NCBI GenBank assembly: GCA_036245805.1 | Contig: BTRK01000004.1 | Coordinates: 36,193,541 to 36,257,540, forward strand | DNA: 64,000 nt | Reading direction: 5' to 3' | DNA from: Pristionchus mayeri | Lineage: Eukaryota > Nematoda > Chromadorea > Rhabditida > Neodiplogasteridae | Notes under the pieces: generated by a model | Databases searched by the model: none | What the model saw: the letters and a program-made list of their open reading frames with translations, nothing else | Told to the model about the DNA's origin: nothing | Translations under genes and position numbers: made by a program | In this document: piece by piece, positions 58,950 through 64,000 of the stretch | Numbering within the stretch: the stretch's first letter is position 1 | Layout of the letters: each line of letters begins with the position of its first letter

Positions 58950-60510
58950 TGACAGGGAGCCCATTGCCAATCTGTGTGTCTTGCGCTCTTATTATTGACA
59001 ACCTCTTCCATTGTTTTCCCATCAACAATTCGGCATTGCGGTAAGAATATTGATTTCGAAGTTCCTCCCTCTCTCCAGCGCTCCAACAACTCCTCATTAT
59101 TATTAAGAAAGTGAGTTATGATAGATAAACACTTACCATGATCAGACACTCTCAATTATTCATTTCTTCTAACGCTCAGGATTTATCTAGATTGCGATTC
59201 ATACTTTCATCGGGCCGCTTTACTATTCTACTGTATTTTCTGGCATATTTTTTCCCGCAAGAGCAAGAGGAATCCCGGAAGTAGGAGGAGGAACGACTCC
59301 TCATGTCTCCTCGGCGTCGCAAGAAATGACTCTCTTCATTCTGCACACTCTCTCTCCGATCTGACCGGCAAGATACTCTGGTTTCCCCCAACCAGTTGCT
59401 GGGGAATCCGCCAACAACCGGTCTGGTCACTGGTTTCCAATTGGTTCTATCTGATTAACCAGTTGTTAGCTATTTTTGGCCAGTTGCTGACCAGTTAGAG
59501 TGGGCGGAGCTTAGACTAACCACTTGTTAACCAGTTGGTAACCAGGGGCCTGACCAGTTGGCGCGTTCCTCACCAACTGGTTCTAAGAAACCACAGAATG
59601 AGAGATATTTCTTTCGAAGTCATACCTAGGCCATCGTATCTTTGATTCCCCTTCGACTTCTCTTTCTCCCTCCCCTAGTGCATGAATCAGAGTGATTCTC
59701 GGCCACTGCCCAATGTCCGACAACACTCCCTCTCTCGATCATGTAGTATCCATGAGATAGAGGTGGGTGGGGGGAGGGGGGTTGAGGTGGGATGAGGAGA
59801 GAGGAGGAGGTGGGAGGGGGAGAGGAGGGAGAGGAGGCCAAAGAAATCTCGTCCCTCTCTCTCAGTGTGTAATGGCATCTGTTCATGACTGCGTCTAACT
59901 GCGTGCGCTCTTCTCAACTCTTGGCCCTCTTCTGTCTTTCTCTACCACTCTCTTCAATCCACACACTATCTCGTCGGATATAGCTGCAAAGTGTTCAGGA
60001 GGAATGGAAAGGGTTGGGGGGGGGGGGGGCAAGGGAACAAGACCATTCCTCCTCCTCCTTCCGAGATCCCTCTCCCTCCCTCTAAATCTCCCCCAGTAGC
60101 AAACGACCTCCTAATCGATCGTGAATCAAATTACGATTTCCGGACAGCACTTTTTCGAGCCCCCAGGATGAAATAGGCTTCAGATGTCGCACTAAATGCC
60201 GCGAGATGAATGAGAGTTAATGTTTCACCCATTTGCATCTCCAAATTAATCAGTCATTCCTTTACCTCAACTTAATTTATCGTTAATGAATTGATCAATT
60301 TTCGTGATCATTTTCACTCGCTCTTGAAGATTGGTTCTAAATTACGCACTTCAAGAAATCTTGAAAAAAAAGCTTCGCGTTCCTTGGCATCTTTCATGTG
60401 CGATTGATACCCTAATAATCATGCCACTAACAAAACAAGTGCTTGAGCGTGAAGAACCCCATACCACTAATTCAGATCCATCCATCCCCTCGATAAGGTG
60501 ATAGCAGATC
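58950..60510. other. Intergenic before gene H
   Basis: No supported gene. A CCAGT-family MITE occupies 59378-59593, a G/A-rich tract 59755-59840, and a G11-12 run sits near 60016. A minus-strand frame at 59155-58925 reads like protein in places (FLNNNEELLERWREGG) but has no start or splice context I can support. Confidence 0.4.
59378..59593. repeat. CCAGT-family MITE, copy 2
   Basis: Ends CTGGTTTCCCCCAACCAGTT and AACTGGTTCTAAGAAACCA. Repeated CCAGTTG words lie throughout, with AGTGGGCGGAGC at about 59499. Same layout as the copy at 29134-29319. Confidence 0.7.
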
Positions 60511-60513
60511 GAG

Positions 60514-63381
60514 ATGTCCGGCGAATCTGCCCAGGACATTGAGGTTTGAGCCTATATTTTGAAATTTTACCCAATTTCCTTCCTGAAATTATGAAAAATG
60601 GAAAAATTGATCATATTCGTCAACGATGCCTGAATGAATAAGGATTAATGACAAAATAGCAGTTTCTAAAAGTGGTTGTTTCAGTAACTTATCTCTCCTC
60701 ATAAATGCTCCTGGTGGATAAAGAATTTAATTGAATTGAATTGCAGGTCTCCATCACCGCTCCTAATCGATCCTTCCACGCAACCGTCATCGCGAGCGAT
60801 GTCTCCTGGCAGGTGAGCGTTGCTAGAAACATTCAAGCTATCTAGTTTGAAAAGGTGAAAGGAAATTAAAAGGTGAAAGATGGGCACTCCGGTTTGAAAA
60901 AGCTATAATTCCTGCAATAAAATGACAATCCTCGTTTTCAGTTATTTGCTCATTTTTTGCAAGGTTTTATCTTTCCTCCATTCTTCTCAAGTAGAACTCA
61001 AGTGATCAGCAGAATGTTATGTGCTGTGAATGCGGGCCCATCAATCACCGCTCGTTCTCTCCCCTCTTCTCCCACTCGTTTTTCTCTGTTTTCAAGCGCT
61101 TCTTCTTCACATTTGCGCCATCAGAAAGATTTCCGGAGATTATCGATCGAGACTGAGCAGGAATTCAAAATTCCCGGGGATCAGCTGTGAATTTGCCCGC
61201 TTTCATGTTGGTCATCGAGGGCGCGAAAAGTGTAAAATGATGGCACATTTGAGAGAATTGCACCAGGGCTGAGCGAAGATTTAAAGCTCGATCTCTCGAA
61301 ATCTCTGACCACTTAGACTGAAGATTTTAGATTGCTTGTTGGTTACAAATCGATTTTTGCTAAGTTTGCTGCACAGATAAATGCATGCTCGAAGACTGCA
61401 GAGAAAAAACAACAAGGGGATTCGTTTTTGTTCGTAGAGACTAAACTGAGGGAAACGTGAAGTAGCACACAATAAGAAAGTTTCATGATACAAAAAATGG
61501 GGCACAAAATACCGAAATAACATAAACCGAAATAACCGAAATGGCAAATCGTGCATTTTCTCAAATATTGCAGGATCGCTCCTCGGGCACGGCCCTCAAT
61601 CAGTCTCCGCAGCTTCCCCGTCGCCCCGTGTGGTCCTCGGCCTTCGGCGAGTCCACTGACCTCGAATCAGAGAGTCTCGATCCCATGGTACGTCTGCTGG
61701 TTCCATGGCTTACTGATCGTTTGGAGTAAGAATCGGTGGCAGATAAGGAGAGTCCCATGCAAACAATTCACACGAGTGTGCCTTTCTTTCAGAGGAAGTT
61801 AGTCTCGCAAGTTGAATTTTAATACCAGTAATTTCAGATAAACTCGGGCACCTCGCTCAGTCAGGATTCACTCGACGGATTCGCCGTAAGTTTTATTATT
61901 TTTTCAAATTCTAATAATAGTATCATCATCATGTTTTCGCGAGATTTCCGACATGAAGTCAGCGAGAATTTTGAGGGGGTTAGAGACGCAGACTCGCTTT
62001 CTTGATCAGTCAGCTGTTAGGAGAGGGTGAAGGATCACAGGTGGATTAGAAGGAATGCGGGGAAGGGAAATGAGGGCACAAGATGGATCATCGCCATGTG
62101 ATAACTCAGTGTTTTCAGTGGATTCGCACAATGGCAATAGTGAAAATTTTCAACAGTGAAAATTTTAATGAGGGTTCTTGACTTTTGCCCGACAATTTGA
62201 TCTAAATGACTAAAGTCCTGCTTGATCATTCCTTGGCAATTGCTCTAGTGGTTGTTATTCAGATGATTATTTTTGATTAAGGAAAGACGGAGGAACTATC
62301 TATTTTGATTTGACAATCATTTACTAGAGCTGTGAAACGCATTATTCCAAATTATGTTTACAGAATCGTAGAACAAATATCCACCCTCTTTCTTTCGACT
62401 ATCGCTCACAAGCGATGTTGCTCAAACCGAGCCAACTTATACAATACTGCGCCGATTACAGAGCTCATACATTGATTTTTTTTCAAGAAAAAACGTGCGC
62501 GCATTCACCCTAAATGCAGTTCCTTTAATGAAAGCGCAAGCAAACGCTGACTTCTTGACACCGCTAAAAGTAGCCATTAGCAACATTCTCAGGTTGAGTT
62601 TATCTCTTCGAAGGAGAACATCTACTTGAACGGGAACGCCTCCTCCGACGACCTCGCCGTGGAGGCCGCGGCAGCTGCAGCAGCCGCAGCGCATCCGGAC
62701 GCTGCAGCAGCAGCTGCAGCCTTCACTGCGCCCTCAGCAGCAGCAGATGCCGTCTCGAGCTCGATTGAGATGCGACCCGTCGGGTTTGCGGAGACTGGTA
62801 AGTGTTTTTATAAAATTTATTTTGCAATATTTTTCGGCGCATGATCGATTTCCCGCTTCCTTCTGACCTTACACGATGAGTGTGAAGCGTAACCAAAACC
62901 AAATGCAATATTTTCCTTCCAGCACTGAGTTTTTTAATCGTAGTCTACGACTGCGGTTAAGCGATTTCCCTCCTTTCTCTGACCTCATGCAATGAGTGCG
63001 AAGCATAGATGATTAATCGTATTCAATACACGTAAAACTATTCAGAGGCAATATATTTTGCTTTACTCATTCAATTAACTAATTACAGATCGCGGTTCGA
63101 TCTCTTGTGAGATGATCACGCCCAAACCCGTGCTCGTCGGCAACGGCACCGTCCCGACCGGTGAAACTACCGTATCCTCCACGATCAATACCACCGTAAC
63201 CGAGACTACCGTAACCTCCTCCTCCGACCAACCCACCGTGACCACATCGACCACCGACACTACATTTACCTCGTCTTCTAACAACGCTACCGTAACCTCA
63301 TCATCATCGACTACCGTAACCAGCTCGGATGATTCGGCTGTAACTACACATGCACCCATGGCGCTCGGCTCTACCTTCCAG
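60514..63381 (+). CDS. Gene H, Ser/Thr/Ala-rich protein of unknown function
   Basis: Six exons with consistent phases: 60514-60543 (MSGESAQDIE), 60747-60812 (VSITAPNRSFHATVIASDVS), 61574-61687 (LPRRPVWSSAFGESTDLESE), 61838-61885 (NSGTSLSQDSLDGFA), 62593-62797 and 63089-63381. Exon 5 begins VEFISSKENIYLNGNASSDD and contains alanine runs from GCA/GCC repeats. Exon 6 contains MITPKPVLVGNGTVPTGET and then about 65 residues of Ser/Thr/Val repeats (TTVTSSSD type), suggesting a mucin-like or disordered segment. The last proposed donor is GTTTGA, the same form as the exon 1 donor, and no stop follows in the window, so at least 252 residues are seen and the 3' end is missing. No signal peptide or membrane helix is seen. 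Family not recognised. Confidence 0.6.
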
Positions 63382-64000
63382 GTTTGACTAATTTGCACGT
63401 ATTCTGTCAAAGCTATCTAAACGTCAATTTTTTATTCGTCAAAAACAGACGCAACCTACATTTGGTCTTTTCAGGATACTAATTGGGTTTTAAGAGGCCG
63501 TCCGCCAGAGAACGTAACAGATGGGAAAATGTCACGGACGGCCAAAATTCGAAAAAATCTCAAACTTTTTTCTTGAAGTGGTCCTCATGAGTGCTGATTA
63601 ACAGGCTATATGGAAATGTCTATAGGTCGATTCTTAAAAAGTTACCGTAACCCATAGATTTTGGGGCAGAAAAATTTCATATCTCAAAAGTACACCAATT
63701 ATAGTTTTTTTCTGGTGTATTTTCACCCGTAGAAAACGAATTTTGATGTTAGAGATCGAGAAAATGCGATTCAAAAAAGATAGAAACCAAAAACTGCTCA
63801 AAAAGTTAGCAGCCATACCTTATTTCTACGTGAGCCGTCTTAACCGATATTAAGGTTTTACAAACTTCAACATGTATCAAGTCTACCATATTTTTTGCAG
63901 AATTTAAAAAATGGAGCCCGTTAGGTTTTTGTGTTCTCAAACTCAGCTCCCATAGAAATGCGCAAACCTGAATCACATGGCGCAATAGACTTAGCTACCA
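63382..64000. other. Possible repeat arm at the right edge
   Basis: No exon recognised. AGGCCGTCCG and CGGACGGCC (63495-63545) form a short stem, and A/T-rich text like the foldback arms follows. It may be the left arm of another palindrome that closes beyond the window. Confidence 0.3.

Noticed and set aside
58925..59430. Minus-strand gene between the tRNA and the MITE
   Set aside because: Two frames look protein-like in short stretches, but starts, splice sites and phases do not connect and one overlaps a MITE end.
1..64000. CRISPR arrays, bacterial operons, phage or plasmid features
   Set aside because: Spliceosomal introns, eukaryotic promoters and metazoan transposons throughout; repeats are inverted or tandem, not spacer-separated.

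Overview
The window looks like nuclear DNA of a free-living nematode. The evidence is: genes split into many small exons by introns that are often 40-60 bp with GTRAGT/TTTCAG borders; a lineage-expanded F-box family; a complete 7-TM chemoreceptor gene of the Srg/Srv type; mariner elements; CR1-like LINEs; and many TIR and foldback elements. The F-box proteins resemble families I associate with Pristionchus/diplogastrids. That genus-level call is an inference.

Layout. Positions 1-9717 (block 1) and 17750-34828 (block 2) are two degraded copies of one array, all on the minus strand: an F-box gene (A 464-2166 / B 17750-21678), a membrane-anchored retropepsin-like gene (P1 5802-6697 / P2 22276-23269), a second F-box gene (C1 7099-8437 / C2 25024-26389) and a third F-box gene (D1 9232-9717, 5'-truncated / D2 29037-34828). 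B is the intact copy of its pair. C1 and C2 each carry a different premature stop, and P1 and P2 carry different lesions. Block 2 is longer mainly because of foldback elements (17980-20829, 26420-28306, 29810-32859) and mariner copies (23660-24924, 30662-31909). Between the blocks lies gene E (11677-16116, minus), 14 exons encoding about 540 residues of unknown function with one 1-nt frameshift.

From 34.8 to 43.9 kb there is a tandem direct repeat (35150-36470) and then two tandem paralogues, G1 (36937-39963) and G2 (40758-41683), each encoding a roughly 105-residue single-pass membrane protein. A LINE reverse-transcriptase fragment sits in intron 3 of G1. A second, fuller LINE (endonuclease plus RT, frameshifted) occupies 43920-46810. 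Next come a 9-exon chemoreceptor gene (47550-49108), a mariner with one frameshift (49186-50427), a tiny candidate secreted-peptide gene (50687-51282), a 1.3-kb palindromic TIR element (51400-52725) and an M13/neprilysin-like pseudogene (53803-58746). The pseudogene's catalytic core is absent and a foldback element lies in its place. A degraded tRNA-Ala-like sequence (58874-58945) and a Ser/Thr/Ala-rich gene H (60514-63381, possibly running off the window) complete the region.

The most unusual feature is a family of 1.9-3-kb foldback elements that share the same ends and the same subterminal core but differ inside. They sit in introns, at a pseudogene breakpoint and in flanks of the F-box, protease and M13 genes, and they appear to have truncated, re-terminated or split several of them. 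I worked by eye, so exon borders are proposals and no similarity search was run.
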